From contig NZ_QOCZ01000039.1 in NCBI RefSeq assembly GCF_018207095.1, positions 1 through 37,067 of the forward strand: 37,067 nucleotides of DNA, given 5' to 3'. The position numbers were made by a program, and so were the translations under genes. Source of the DNA: Nocardiopsis sp. MG754419. GTDB lineage: Bacteria; Actinomycetota; Actinomycetes; Streptosporangiales; Streptosporangiaceae. Position 1 is the stretch's first letter. Each line of letters starts with the position of its first letter. The notes beneath the pieces are model-generated. The model did not search any database, was not told the origin of the DNA, and saw only the letters and a program-made list of their open reading frames with translations. This document shows, in pieces, positions 16,214 to 25,134 of this stretch.

Positions 16214-18259
16214 TCACTCCGACGACGCATCGGTCTCGGCCGACGCGGCGGAGGTCGCTTCCGCCCCGTAGAGAGCCAGGGCGCGTTCCGCCTCCCCGCG
16301 CACCTCCCGCGCCAGGTTGTCGGGCGCCACCACACGCCCGCGCGAGCCGAGCGACAACGCGAGTCGGGCCACCCACGCCGGCGCCGGGGTGCGCAGGGTG
16401 GCGCGCACGCCACCGTCGGCCAGTTCGAGGACCGACTCGCACACGTAGTCCTCCGTGACCCAACGCGCCGAGGGGGCCAGGTCGAGGGTGACCAGCGCGT
16501 CGCGTTCGGAGCGTTGGAGCACGCCCTCGGACAGGTCACGGCGGCCCACGCCCTCGGGCACCTCCGCGGCGTAGGGCAGGACGGTCAGCTCCAGCACACG
16601 GTCCAGCCGGAACAGGCGCACGTCCTCGCGCAGGTGGCAGTAGCCCTCCAGGAACGGCTTGCCGTCCTGCACCACCAGCCCCATAGGGTCGACGTCGCGT
16701 TCGGTGACCTGGTCCAGGTACCCGGACAGGTAGCGCAGGTGGAGGCGCTGACCGGCCTCCAGGGCCTGGGAGCAGCGCCGGTGGGTCTGCGCGGTCTGCT
16801 CGTCCATCTCCACCCGCACCTGGACGGCGTCCGCGAGGACGCCGACGGCGCTGCCCGCCGCGCCCCGCAGCTTCTCCCCCACACGCTTGAGGGCACCGTC
16901 CTCCACGCCCTGGGCCTCGGGCAGGGCCTCCAGCAAGGACAGGCCCACGACCAGGCTGGCCGCCTCGTCGGCGGTCAGACGCAGGGGTTGTGCCAGGGTG
17001 TCGGCGTTGCCGATGATGATCTCACCGGTCTCCTTGGCGGCGTCCAGGTCCACGTCGATGAGGTCACCGGGGGTGTACCCGGGAAGTCCGCACATCCAGA
17101 GCAGGCTCAGATCCGAGACCACCTGCTTCTCGCTGAGCCCGAAGTGCCGGGCCACCTCGGGCACCCGCACGTCGCGGCCGAGCGCGTAGGGCACCAACAT
17201 GAGCAGTCGCCTCAGCTGGTCGGCCGAGCGCGGTCCACGCGGCGGGGCGTCCTGCGGCTCGGCACCGCGCACCGGGACCGCCGTTCCTGGCGCGGCGGAG
17301 ACCACACCGGACAGGTGCGCCGCGATCGCGGCGCGTGCCTGTGTCGGCTCCACGATCCGGGCCCGGGAACCGTGGGCGGCCACCCGGTCCACCAGCGCGG
17401 CGGTGTCGGTGTAGGGCAGGGTGAGCGTGTCCCACACCTCCTCGGTGCCCTCCCGCTCGCCGGGCACCACGCGCAGCGCGCTGCGGCGCAGGGCGTGCGC
17501 GGAATCGGCGAGCACCCGCACCGTGGCGGTGTGCTCGGGTTCGGCGTGGTGCAGGGAGACCACCGAGCGCAGGTCGACCCCCTCGGGCACCCGCACGTCG
17601 GGGCCGGTGCGCACGACCGTCACCTGACCCTGGATGCGGCCCAGGCGGAACACCCTGCGGGCGTCGCGGAGCCGGTCGTGGCCGACCAGGTACCAGTGCC
17701 CGTCGCGGTTGACCACGCCCCAGGGCTCCACCTCGCGACGCTCGACCTCGGTACGGCCCGGCTTGCGGTAGGAGAAGGCCACGGGGCGGCGGTCGCGGAT
17801 CGCCTGCCAGACGGGACCGAAGGCGGGTTCGTCGGTGCGCATGGCCGGGGTCAGCCCGGGTGCCGCCTCGGCGTCCACCGGGACACCGGCCGAGCGCAGT
17901 TTGAACAGGGCGTTGGCGGCCGCCTCCCCCAGGGAGGCGTGACGCCAGGCCCGGGCCGCCAGACCCAGGACGAGCGCCTCGTCGGGCAGCAGCTCGATCT
18001 CGGCCAGTTCGTAGTCCGACCGGGAGATCCGGTACCCCTCCTCGCCGCTGAAGGCGTCCCCGGTGCCCACCTGGATCGGGATGCCGCTGTCGCGCAGTTC
18101 GCGCTTGTCCCGCTCGAACATGCGCTTGAACGCCGACTCGGTCTCGGCCTCCGCGTACCCCTGGACGGTCGCCCGGATCTCCTGGGCTGTCAGGTGGCGC
18201 CGGGTGGACAACAGGCAGATGACCAGGTTCAACTGCCGTTCGGTCTTCCTGCGCGACAT
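16214..18259 (-). CDS. pafBC: Fused PafB-PafC DNA-damage transcriptional activator
   Basis: A 681-aa regulator made of two WYL proteins in one chain. Residues 1-85 form a winged-helix DNA-binding domain (MSRRKTERQLNLVICLLS), followed by a WYL domain with the GHWYLVGHD core at about 188-195. A second helix-turn-helix starts near 346 (RSADQLRRLLMLVPYAL), followed by a second WYL-like domain (about 490-600) in which the motif has changed to PFLEGY. In Mycobacterium these are separate genes, pafB and pafC, whose products act together as the LexA-independent activator of the DNA-damage response. GAAGGAG 8 nt upstream fixes the ATG at 18259. Fusion fixes a 1:1 ratio. Divergent from the DUF3866 gene. 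Confidence 0.93.
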   Translation of the reverse strand: MSRRKTERQLNLVICLLSTRRHLTAQEIRATVQGYAEAETESAFKRMFERDKRELRDSGIPIQVGTGDAFSGEEGYRISRSDYELAEIELLPDEALVLGLAARAWRHASLGEAAANALFKLRSAGVPVDAEAAPGLTPAMRTDEPAFGPVWQAIRDRRPVAFSYRKPGRTEVERREVEPWGVVNRDGHWYLVGHDRLRDARRVFRLGRIQGQVTVVRTGPDVRVPEGVDLRSVVSLHHAEPEHTATVRVLADSAHALRRSALRVVPGEREGTEEVWDTLTLPYTDTAALVDRVAAHGSRARIVEPTQARAAIAAHLSGVVSAAPGTAVPVRGAEPQDAPPRGPRSADQLRRLLMLVPYALGRDVRVPEVARHFGLSEKQVVSDLSLLWMCGLPGYTPGDLIDVDLDAAKETGEIIIGNADTLAQPLRLTADEAASLVVGLSLLEALPEAQGVEDGALKRVGEKLRGAAGSAVGVLADAVQVRVEMDEQTAQTHRRCSQALEAGQRLHLRYLSGYLDQVTERDVDPMGLVVQDGKPFLEGYCHLREDVRLFRLDRVLELTVLPYAAEVPEGVGRRDLSEGVLQRSERDALVTLDLAPSARWVTEDYVCESVLELADGGVRATLRTPAPAWVARLALSLGSRGRVVAPDNLAREVRGEAERALALYGAEATSAASAETDASSE

Positions 18260-18342
18260 CGTCGCCACTCCTTCGCCCTGAGGTGATGGACCGGGCGGGG
18301 CCGCGAACGCGCGTCCTCCCACCTTCGGTTCAGCTCCGACGG

Positions 18343-18356
18343 TACCGTGCCGACCA
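18343..18356 (+). promoter_or_regulatory. Possible leaderless promoter
   Basis: TACCGT at 18343-18348 fits the actinobacterial -10 form TAnnnT and lies 7 nt before the ATG at 18356, so transcription would start at or next to the initiation codon. No ribosome site is present. No good -35 is seen. Confidence 0.4.
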
Positions 18357-19444
18357 TGATCCGGTGGCGCCGTGGTGAAGTCCGTGAACTCCTGCCCTCC
18401 TGGCCCGGTGTCCGCCTGTGCGGGGTCGCCCTCGCGGGCGGCGCCACGGAGACCCCGACGACCTGCCGGGCCCTGGCCTACACCGACCTCGTGGGCTCCC
18501 CCGAGGTGGGCGACACGGTCCTGCTCAACACCGGGGCCCTGGACCTGGGTCTGGGCACCGGCGGGTACGCGCTGGTGGTGGCCGTCCCCGATCGACTGCC
18601 CGCCGATCACGAGGGCCCCGGACACCTGGTGAAGGCCCGGTACACCCCGTTGCAGGCCACCGTGCTGGGCGTGGACGAACAGGACTCCCCGCACCACGAG
18701 ACGCTGCGGCGTGCTCACGGGATCGACGGCATGCCGGTGGTGGTGGCCGACCTGCACTCCGCTCTGCCGGCCGTGCTGGCGGGAGTGCGCGCCGAACGCC
18801 CCGGCACCCGGGTGGTCAACGTGATGCTGGACGGTGGTGCGCTGCCCGCGGTGTTCTCCCGCGTCCTCGGCGCGCTGCGCGAGCACGGACTCCTGGCCGG
18901 CTGTGTGACCACCGGCCAGGCGTTCGGTGGTGACCTGGAGGCGGTCACGGTGCACTCGGGCCTGCTTGCGGCACGGCACGTCCTGGGCGCGGAACTGGCC
19001 GTGGTCTGTCAGGGGCCGGGCAACCTGGGCACCGGGACGCCGTGGGGCTTCTCCGGAGTGGCCTGTGGGGAGGCGCTCAACGCAGCCGCGGTCCTGGAGG
19101 GACGCCCGGTGGCCTGCCTACGGATCAGCGAGGCGGACCACCGGCCCCGGCACCGCGGGGTCTCCCACCACAGCCTGACCGCGTACGGAAGGGTGGCCCT
19201 GGCCCCCGCGGAGGTGGTGGTGCCCGACCTGCCGGGCGACTTCGGAGCGAGCGTGCGCGACCAGGCCTGGCCACTGGGCGCGCGGCACACGCTGGTGGAG
19301 GTGTCGACCTCCGGTTTGGAGGACGCGTTGTCGGCGCTACCGGTGCCGGTCTCGACGATGGGACGCGGGCTGGAGGAGGATCGCGCGGCGTTCCTCAGCG
19401 CGGCGGCGGCCGGTCGCCACGCCGCGCGACTCCTGGGCCTTTGA
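18356..19444 (+). CDS. DUF3866 family protein
   Basis: A 362-aa soluble protein that I assign to DUF3866, a family of unknown function found mainly in actinobacteria. Two glycine-rich blocks stand out: DTVLLNTGALDLGLGTGGYALVV (about 58-80) and VCQGPGNLGTGTPWGFSGVACG (about 218-240). Conserved histidines occur in HRGVSHHSLTAYG (about 263-275), which could bind metal or phosphate. The gene is divergent from pafBC with 96 bp between starts, a position that invites a link to proteasome or DNA-damage control, but there is no direct evidence. The ATG at 18356 is preferred; a GTG at 18347 overlaps the -10-like element. Confidence 0.8.
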   Translation: MIRWRRGEVRELLPSWPGVRLCGVALAGGATETPTTCRALAYTDLVGSPEVGDTVLLNTGALDLGLGTGGYALVVAVPDRLPADHEGPGHLVKARYTPLQATVLGVDEQDSPHHETLRRAHGIDGMPVVVADLHSALPAVLAGVRAERPGTRVVNVMLDGGALPAVFSRVLGALREHGLLAGCVTTGQAFGGDLEAVTVHSGLLAARHVLGAELAVVCQGPGNLGTGTPWGFSGVACGEALNAAAVLEGRPVACLRISEADHRPRHRGVSHHSLTAYGRVALAPAEVVVPDLPGDFGASVRDQAWPLGARHTLVEVSTSGLEDALSALPVPVSTMGRGLEEDRAAFLSAAAAGRHAARLLGL

Positions 19445-19479
19445 AGGCCGCACCGCCGGGCCGGGCCCGGGTGCCTCGA

Positions 19480-20517
19480 TCAGAGTTCGGCGCCGCCCCG
19501 CAGCCGGGCCGCGGGGCGACGATGCTCGGCGTCCCCGTTGCCGGGGACGGGGGTGCGCCGGGTGGCGGCGAGCATGTGCTCGGAGGGCGCGTCGAAGTAC
19601 CGCCCCGGACGGAACATGGCCAGTGAGGTGGGATCGGCGGCCACACCCTCGTCAACACTCACCGCCTCGGGCACGAACACGACACCGTCACCGCAGGTGA
19701 CACCCCATACTCGCCCGGGGCCCGCGGACACGATCTGCCCGGCCTGACCGCCCACCGCCTCCGTGGACAACGCCCCGGAACGGAAGGTGATGCGGGCGCC
19801 GCCGAACATCGCGAACGCCCCCGGATAGGGAGAGGACAGGGCGCGGACCATGCGGTCCACGTCGCGGCCGGCAGCGGTCAGGTCCAGGTGCCCGTCACTG
19901 GGACGCCGTCGGGGCCAGACCGACACGTGGCCGGACTGGGGCCGCCGGGGTGCGCGGTCCTCCAACAGGGGGTCCAGGTTGCGCATGAGGAGTTCGGCCT
20001 GGAGGCGGCCCACCCGCTCGTAGAGACCCGTGGCGGTGGCGTCGGCCGGCACGTCGAAACGGATCCGGTCCACGATGTCGCCGGTGTCGGCCTCCCGGGC
20101 CAGGTGGAACAGGGTGACGGCGCTGGCGCGCATGTCGCGCAGGATCGTCCAGGGGATGGGGGCCCGCCCACGCCCCACCGGCAGCGGCGAGGGGTGCAGG
20201 CCCACACCGCCCAGCGGCAGTGCGGCCAGGACGTCCTCGTGGACCAGCTGCGACCACCCGGCCACCACCATGAGGTCGATGTGGTGGGCGGCCAGGGCGT
20301 CGCGGACCTCGTCACCGTTGATGTCGGCGGCGCGCACATGCGGCAGGTCATGGCTGCGGGTGATGGTCTCGTAGTCGACGTAGCCACAACGGTGCGCGAG
20401 CTCGGCGGGATAGGACACCACCAGGTCCGGTGGACGCCCCTGTGCGCAGAGTTCCTCCAGCGCCGGCATCCCCAGGCGCAGGCCCGACACGTAGCAGAAC
20501 CGCCGTCGCTCCGGCAT
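19480..20517 (-). CDS. Fmt-like formyltransferase family protein
   Basis: A 345-aa protein with the formyltransferase N-terminal fold, which uses 10-formyltetrahydrofolate to formylate an amine. The active-site loop is visible as GLHPSPLPVGRGRAPIPW, with His108, and Asp144 in READTGDIV; these fall at the same numbers as the catalytic His and Asp of E. coli Fmt. The third catalytic residue, Asn106, is replaced by glycine. A C-terminal domain (about 205-300) resembles the Fmt_C barrel. GGGGGAG upstream sets ATG at 20517. It is probably not the housekeeping Fmt; a sugar or metabolite formyltransferase is more likely. It is co-directional with the FKBP and paf genes but separated from them by a terminator. 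Confidence 0.75.
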   Translation of the reverse strand: MPERRRFCYVSGLRLGMPALEELCAQGRPPDLVVSYPAELAHRCGYVDYETITRSHDLPHVRAADINGDEVRDALAAHHIDLMVVAGWSQLVHEDVLAALPLGGVGLHPSPLPVGRGRAPIPWTILRDMRASAVTLFHLAREADTGDIVDRIRFDVPADATATGLYERVGRLQAELLMRNLDPLLEDRAPRRPQSGHVSVWPRRRPSDGHLDLTAAGRDVDRMVRALSSPYPGAFAMFGGARITFRSGALSTEAVGGQAGQIVSAGPGRVWGVTCGDGVVFVPEAVSVDEGVAADPTSLAMFRPGRYFDAPSEHMLAATRRTPVPGNGDAEHRRPAARLRGGAEL

Positions 20518-20623
20518 GGCTCCCCCTCGCCCGTCATCACACTGGGGGCCGACTCTACGCAGCGCGGGTCGCCTTCCCCCGCAGGTCCGTCCCCCTCTGC
20601 GTGTCATCGCGCGCGGGCACGGC

Positions 20624-20655
20624 GACGCCCCCGCCGCGGCTGCGACGGGGGCGTC
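20624..20655 (-). terminator. Hairpin terminator after the FKBP gene
   Basis: Perfect 10-bp stem, GACGCCCCCG at 20624-20633 with CGGGGGCGTC at 20646-20655, and a 12-nt loop, 46 bp downstream of the FKBP stop on the minus strand. Confidence 0.65.
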
Positions 20656-20700
20656 GGTGGAACCTCACGTTCGGCTCGGGCCCGAGGGCCCGGCCGGGGC

Positions 20701-21810
20701 TCACTCCTCGGTGTCGGCCTCGGGGTCCTCGGCCTCGGGGTCGGACGCCTCCTCGTCGGCGCCCTCGCCCTCGGTCTCCTCCGGCTCGGGCGGCGGCGGG
20801 TTGTCGTAGGCGCCCAGCACGTCGACCACGAAGACGAGGGTGCCCACCGGGCCGCCCATCGCCTCCTCCTCGGTCTCGCCGTAGGCCATGGAACCGGGAA
20901 CGACCAGCATGAGTCGGTCGCCCACGTTGGCACCGACGATACCCTCGTCCCAGCCCTCGATCACGGCGCCACCGCCGATGGTGGTGTCGAAGGGTGCGCC
21001 ACCGCGGTCCCAGGTGGAGTCGAACACCTCGTGGGAGCCGTTCTCCTCGGCGTCCCAGCGCACACCGGTGTACTGGACGATGACCTGCTGGCCGTCCTCG
21101 ACCTCGGCGCCCTCACCCTCGATGAGGGGGGCGACCTCCAGGTCCTCGGGGGCGTCGCCCTCGGGGATGTCGATCTCGGGGCGGCTGTGGCCGTCCTGGG
21201 TCACGGTGGGCAGGTCGCCGCCACCGTCATCGGTCTGCTCACCGGGCACGACCGCGCCCTGGCTGTAGCGGTCCATCAGGTCGATGACGAGCACGCTGGC
21301 ACCCTCGGGCGCCTCCTGGCCCATGGCCTGGGCCTGCTCGATCTCCTCCTGGCTCAGCGGCGGGAACACGTACACGGCCCGGCTGCCGAGCGGCTGGCTC
21401 ACCAGCGTCTCGGTGATGTACTCCGGCATCTCGTTCATGCGCACGAGGTCGGGAGCGCCCGAGGCGTAGCTGGACTGGCCCTCCATGGCCTCGCCCTCGC
21501 CCGGTCCCGTCCACTGGTACTGGACGACGTTGGCGACCACGAGGTCCTCGGCGCCGACCAGGACGTCCTCACCGGAGCCCTTGCTGACGATCCCCGAGAT
21601 CTCCTCCTCGGGAGGCTCGTTGTCGGGGAACGTGATCTCGGGTTCCTCACCGACCTCGCCGGTGACGTCGGGCAGCCGCGGGTCCAGCTCCTCCGCGTTC
21701 ATACGCAGGAAGGCGGGCGTCTTCCAATCCTCGGGGATCGATCCGCAGCTTGAGACCACCAGGGCGATGGCGGTCAGGGGCACCGCGAGGGCGGCGGCAC
21801 GTCGGTGCAT
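20701..21810 (-). CDS. FKBP-type peptidyl-prolyl isomerase lipoprotein
   Basis: A 369-aa lipoprotein. The signal peptide ends in a lipobox LVVSSC with the lipidated Cys22, so the protein is anchored outside the membrane. A complete FKBP domain lies at about residues 235-340 (GQQVIVQYTGVRWD, VFDSTWDRGGAPF, VIEGWDEGIVGANVGDRLMLVVP). A degenerate FKBP-like region at about 70-190 precedes it, so this looks like a tandem-domain protein with one active copy. The C-terminus is a strongly acidic tail. FKBP genes are a regular neighbour of pafA in actinobacteria, although the reason is not known. It starts 180 bp after the pafA stop, beyond a hairpin. Confidence 0.9.
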   Translation of the reverse strand: MHRRAAALAVPLTAIALVVSSCGSIPEDWKTPAFLRMNAEELDPRLPDVTGEVGEEPEITFPDNEPPEEEISGIVSKGSGEDVLVGAEDLVVANVVQYQWTGPGEGEAMEGQSSYASGAPDLVRMNEMPEYITETLVSQPLGSRAVYVFPPLSQEEIEQAQAMGQEAPEGASVLVIDLMDRYSQGAVVPGEQTDDGGGDLPTVTQDGHSRPEIDIPEGDAPEDLEVAPLIEGEGAEVEDGQQVIVQYTGVRWDAEENGSHEVFDSTWDRGGAPFDTTIGGGAVIEGWDEGIVGANVGDRLMLVVPGSMAYGETEEEAMGGPVGTLVFVVDVLGAYDNPPPPEPEETEGEGADEEASDPEAEDPEADTEE

Positions 21811-21902
21811 GGGTCACAACCTCTGATTTCCGACTCAGGACAGGCTCACACTACCGAAGAGAGCAAGTCCGGCCACCCGCTGAGAACTCCGGGAACGCCG
21901 CA

Positions 21903-21941
21903 GGCCCCGTCGGGCGGCGCGAACAGCCGTCCGACGGGGCC
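21903..21941 (-). terminator. Hairpin terminator after pafA
   Basis: An 11-bp perfect stem, GGCCCCGTCGG at 21903-21913 with CCGACGGGGCC at 21931-21941, with a further CGGC/GCCG pairing inside the loop. It lies 49 bp downstream of the pafA stop on the minus strand. Confidence 0.7.
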
Positions 21942-21990
21942 CGTGACCTCGGAACCGGTGATCGGGGTCGACCCTGGCACCGGTGTCGGT

Positions 21991-23349
21991 TCACATGCCG
22001 GCGATGAGTTTCTCCACGCGCTCGTCCACCGACTTGAACGGGTCCTTGCACAGGACCGTCCGTTGGGCCTGGTCGTTGAGCTTGAGATGCACCCAGTCCA
22101 CCGTGAAGTCACGGCGCTGTTCCTGGGCCCGGCGGATGAACTCGCCGCGCAACCGCGCCCGGGTGGTCTGTGGCGGCACGGACTTGGCCTCGAAGATCTG
22201 GAGGTCGCCGACCACCCGGTCCATCTGTCCGCGGTTCTGCATGAGATAGAACAGGCCTCGGTCGCGGTGGATGTCGTGGTAGGTCAGGTCCAGCTGGGCC
22301 ACCCGGGGCGAGGACAGCGACAGGTCGTGCTTGTCCCGGTACCGCTCCAGCAGGAGGTACTTGGCCACCCAGTCGATCTCCCGGGAGACCGTCTCCAGGT
22401 TCTGGGTCTCCACCGCCTCCAGGGTGCGCTGCCACAGGTCCAGGACCCGCTTGCCCACGGCGTCGGTGCCGTGCCGGTCGACGTAGCTCTGCACCTTCTC
22501 CAGGTACTCGCGCTGGATCTCCAACGCGCTGGCCTCACGACCGTTGGCCAGTCGCACCTTGCGCCGACCGGTCATGTCGTGGCTGACCTCCCGGATCGCC
22601 CGGATGGGGTTCTCCAGGGTGTAGTCGCGCATGACCACACCCGCCTCGATCATCCGCAGCACCAGGTCGGTGGAGCCGAGCTTGAGCAGGGTCGTGGTCT
22701 CGCTCATGTTGGAGTCGCCCACGATGACGTGCAGACGGCGGAACCGCTCGGCGTCGGCGTGGGGCTCGTCCCGGGTGTTGATGATCGGGCGCGAGCGGGT
22801 GGTGGCCGAGGAGACGCCCTCCCAGATGTGCTCGGCGCGCTGACTCACACAGAACAGGGCGCCGCGCGGCGTCTGGAGCACCTTGCCCGCACCACAGATG
22901 ATCTGGCGGGTGACGAGGAAGGGGATGAGGACGTCGGCGAGGCGTCCGAACTCCCCGTGCCGGCCCACGAGGTAGTTCTCGTGGCACCCGTAGGAGTTGC
23001 CCGCGGAATCGGTGTTGTTCTTGAACAGGTAGATGTCACCGGCGATGCCCTCCTCGTGCAGGCGCTGCTCGGCGTCGACCTGCAGCCCCTCCAGGATGCG
23101 CTCGCCGGCCTTGTCGTGGGCCACCAGGTCCAGGAGGCTGTCGCACTCGGGGGTGGCGTACTCGGGGTGGCTGCCCACGTCCAGGTACAGGCGGGCCCCA
23201 TTGCGGAGGAACACGTTGCTGCTGCGCCCCCAGGAGACCACCCGTCGGAAGAGGTAACGGGCGACCTCGTCCGGCGACAGGCGGCGCTGCCCCCGGAAGG
23301 TGCACGTGACCCCGTACTCGTTCTCCAGCCCGAAGATCCGTCGTTCCAC
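21991..23349 (-). CDS. pafA: Pup--protein ligase PafA
   Basis: A 452-aa enzyme that joins the C-terminal glutamate of Pup to lysines of target proteins using ATP. The carboxylate-amine ligase fold is shown by [10 protein letters not shown] with Glu9, the conserved [15 protein letters not shown] segment with Asp57 (probable catalytic base), [18 protein letters not shown], and the [10 protein letters not shown] and [14 protein letters not shown] segments. It lacks the long loop found in Dop, which separates the two paralogs. The GTG start at 23349 gives the usual N-terminus. It follows prcA after 104 bp with a strong hairpin in between. Confidence 0.97.
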   Translation of the reverse strand: MERRIFGLENEYGVTCTFRGQRRLSPDEVARYLFRRVVSWGRSSNVFLRNGARLYLDVGSHPEYATPECDSLLDLVAHDKAGERILEGLQVDAEQRLHEEGIAGDIYLFKNNTDSAGNSYGCHENYLVGRHGEFGRLADVLIPFLVTRQIICGAGKVLQTPRGALFCVSQRAEHIWEGVSSATTRSRPIINTRDEPHADAERFRRLHVIVGDSNMSETTTLLKLGSTDLVLRMIEAGVVMRDYTLENPIRAIREVSHDMTGRRKVRLANGREASALEIQREYLEKVQSYVDRHGTDAVGKRVLDLWQRTLEAVETQNLETVSREIDWVAKYLLLERYRDKHDLSLSSPRVAQLDLTYHDIHRDRGLFYLMQNRGQMDRVVGDLQIFEAKSVPPQTTRARLRGEFIRRAQEQRRDFTVDWVHLKLNDQAQRTVLCKDPFKSVDERVEKLIAGM

Positions 23350-23417
23350 GTGGCCTCACCAACTTCCCGTCACCGCGGTGCGGACGACGGGGCCGCGTCG
23401 TCCACATCCCTCCGGCC

Positions 23418-23444
23418 GGTGCGGCGCCCCGGTGGCGCCGCACC
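23418..23444 (-). terminator. Hairpin between prcA and pafA
   Basis: Perfect 11-bp stem, GGTGCGGCGCC at 23418-23428 with GGCGCCGCACC at 23434-23444, and a 5-nt loop. It starts 9 bp after the prcA stop codon on the minus strand and could end or attenuate the pup-prcB-prcA message before pafA. Confidence 0.65.
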
Positions 23445-23453
23445 GTAGTCCTG

Positions 23454-24212
23454 TCAGTCCTGGTCGGCCTCACCGTCGGCGGTGTCCGTGCCGGCGGAGG
23501 CGCCGGCGGCGTCGCCGCTCTTCCCCTGCTGGATGAGGGCGGTCAGGCGGTCGCCGTGGATACGGCGGAACTTGCGGTGCTGTCGGGAGCGCTCCAGCAC
23601 GGCGACCTCCAGGTTGCCGGCCTCCAGCTCACGCTCCTCGCCGTTCTCGTGGGCCAATGCGTGGGTGGCGGTGTTGAGCGCCGCGCTGAGCGAGGAGCCC
23701 GACTCGAAGCGTTCCTTGAGCACACCGGCGACGTGCTCCGAGGAGCCGCCGACCGCCACGTACCCCTGTTCGTCGACGATGGAGCCGTCGAAGGTGATGC
23801 GGTAGATCTCGTCCTCGGCCGCGGTGTCGCCCACCTCGGCGACGACGATCTCCACCTCCCACGGCTTGAGGCTCTCACTGAAGACGGTGCCCAGGGTCTG
23901 GGCGTAGATGTTGGCGAGCTGGCGCCCGCTGACGTCGCGGCGGTCGAACTGGTAGCCCCGGACGTCGGCGAACCGGACGCCCATCAGGCGCAGGTTCTCG
24001 AACTCCGGGTAGCGCCCGACCGCGGCGAAGCCGATGCGGTCGTAGAGCTCGCTGATCTTGTGCAGGGTGCGGGACATGTTGTCCGCCACCATCAGGATTC
24101 CGCCCTCGTACTGCAGGACGACGGCGCTGCGGCCGCGCGCGATGCCCTTGCGCGCGTAGTCCGCCTTGTCCTTCATCTGCTGTTCGGGGGCGACGTAGAA
24201 CGGCATCGACAC
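23454..24212 (-). CDS. prcA: Proteasome alpha subunit PrcA
   Basis: A 252-aa subunit of the outer rings of the 20S proteasome, forming the gate to which the Arc ATPase ring binds. The N-terminus MSMPFYVAPEQQMKDKADYA and the following ARKGIARGRSAVVLQYEGG are the alpha-subunit signature; YDRIGFAAVGRYPEFENLR and RRDVSGRQLANIYAQTLG follow. The C-terminus extends as an acidic Ala/Gly/Asp tail (about 20 residues, AGASAGTDTADGEADQD). The GTG start at 24212 aligns with the N-terminus of known PrcA proteins; the ATG two codons later is less likely. It lies 58 bp after prcB. Confidence 0.97.
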   Translation of the reverse strand: MSMPFYVAPEQQMKDKADYARKGIARGRSAVVLQYEGGILMVADNMSRTLHKISELYDRIGFAAVGRYPEFENLRLMGVRFADVRGYQFDRRDVSGRQLANIYAQTLGTVFSESLKPWEVEIVVAEVGDTAAEDEIYRITFDGSIVDEQGYVAVGGSSEHVAGVLKERFESGSSLSAALNTATHALAHENGEERELEAGNLEVAVLERSRQHRKFRRIHGDRLTALIQQGKSGDAAGASAGTDTADGEADQD

Positions 24213-24270
24213 CGCGGATCGTTTCCTTACCTAATCGGGAGAGGTCGGGTGGTGAGGCTCCGGGCCCCGG

Positions 24271-25116
24271 TCAGTCCAGCAGGGCCGTGGGGCCGTCGGG
24301 GTGAGCGGCGCGCCCCTCGACCACCTCCGTGGCCAGACGGGCGACCTCTTCGGTGGGGACACGGCGGTGACCGTCCTCGGTGATGACGTCGACCAGGGGG
24401 TAGATCCCTCGGTGCAGATCGGGACCACCGGTGGCGGAGTCCTCGTCGGCTGCGTCGTAGAGCGACTCCAGGGCGACCTTGATGGAGGTCGTCTCGTCCA
24501 GGTCGTCGCGGTAGAGCTTCTTGATGGAGCCCTTGGCGAAGACCGAACCGGAGCCGATGGAGTGGTAGCGCTGCTCCTCGTAGCGACCGCCCACCGCGTC
24601 GTAGCTGAAGACCCGACCCTGTTCGGTGGTCTCGTCGAACCCGACCAGCAGGGGGATCACGACGAACCCCTGCATGGCCATCCCCAGGTTCCCCCGGACC
24701 ATCTGGGCCAGCTTGTTCGCCTTACCCTCGAGGGAGAGGGAGCGGCCCTCCAACTTCTCGTAGTGTTCCAACTCCACCTGGTAGAGGCGGGCCAGTTCGA
24801 TACCGATACCGGCGGCCCCGGCGATGGCCACGGCGGAGTACTCGTCGGTCCGGTACAGCTTGTCCATGTCCCGGTTGGCGATCACGTTGCCCTGTGTGGC
24901 CCGCCGGTCCCCTGCCAGCAGGACGCCGCCGGGGAAGGTCAGGGCGACGATGGTCGTCGCGTCCGGAGTGAGGTGTTCGGCGCTCCCTCCGGCGGCATCC
25001 AGGTGCCGTCCGGGCAGCAACTCGGGGTTGACCGCCCGGAGGAACTCGGTGAAGGACGAGGTACCCGCACTCATGAAAGCGGCCGGCATCCGTCCGCCCT
25101 CGAACCCTTCGAACAC
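24271..25116 (-). CDS. prcB: Proteasome beta subunit PrcB precursor
   Basis: A 281-aa precursor of the catalytic beta subunit. Residues 1-53 are the propeptide (including [17 protein letters not shown]); self-cleavage exposes Thr54 in [12 protein letters not shown]. In the mature numbering Thr1, Asp17 (AGDRR) and Lys33 (DKLY) of the active site are all present. The residue before Thr1 is alanine, where the Mycobacterium protein has glycine. A GGAGGG site sets the GTG at 25116. It is the second gene of the pup-prcB-prcA unit, but the 183-bp gap to pup contains several hairpins. Confidence 0.97.
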   Translation of the reverse strand: MFEGFEGGRMPAAFMSAGTSSFTEFLRAVNPELLPGRHLDAAGGSAEHLTPDATTIVALTFPGGVLLAGDRRATQGNVIANRDMDKLYRTDEYSAVAIAGAAGIGIELARLYQVELEHYEKLEGRSLSLEGKANKLAQMVRGNLGMAMQGFVVIPLLVGFDETTEQGRVFSYDAVGGRYEEQRYHSIGSGSVFAKGSIKKLYRDDLDETTSIKVALESLYDAADEDSATGGPDLHRGIYPLVDVITEDGHRRVPTEEVARLATEVVEGRAAHPDGPTALLD

Positions 25117-25134
25117 GCGACTCCCTCCACTCGC

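Noticed and set aside
15722-18286. A long plus-strand open frame (854 codons) antisense to tatA and pafBC
   Set aside because: It has no ribosome site or recognisable domain, and its composition is that of the complement of GC-rich genes. The genes on the other strand are well-supported family members.
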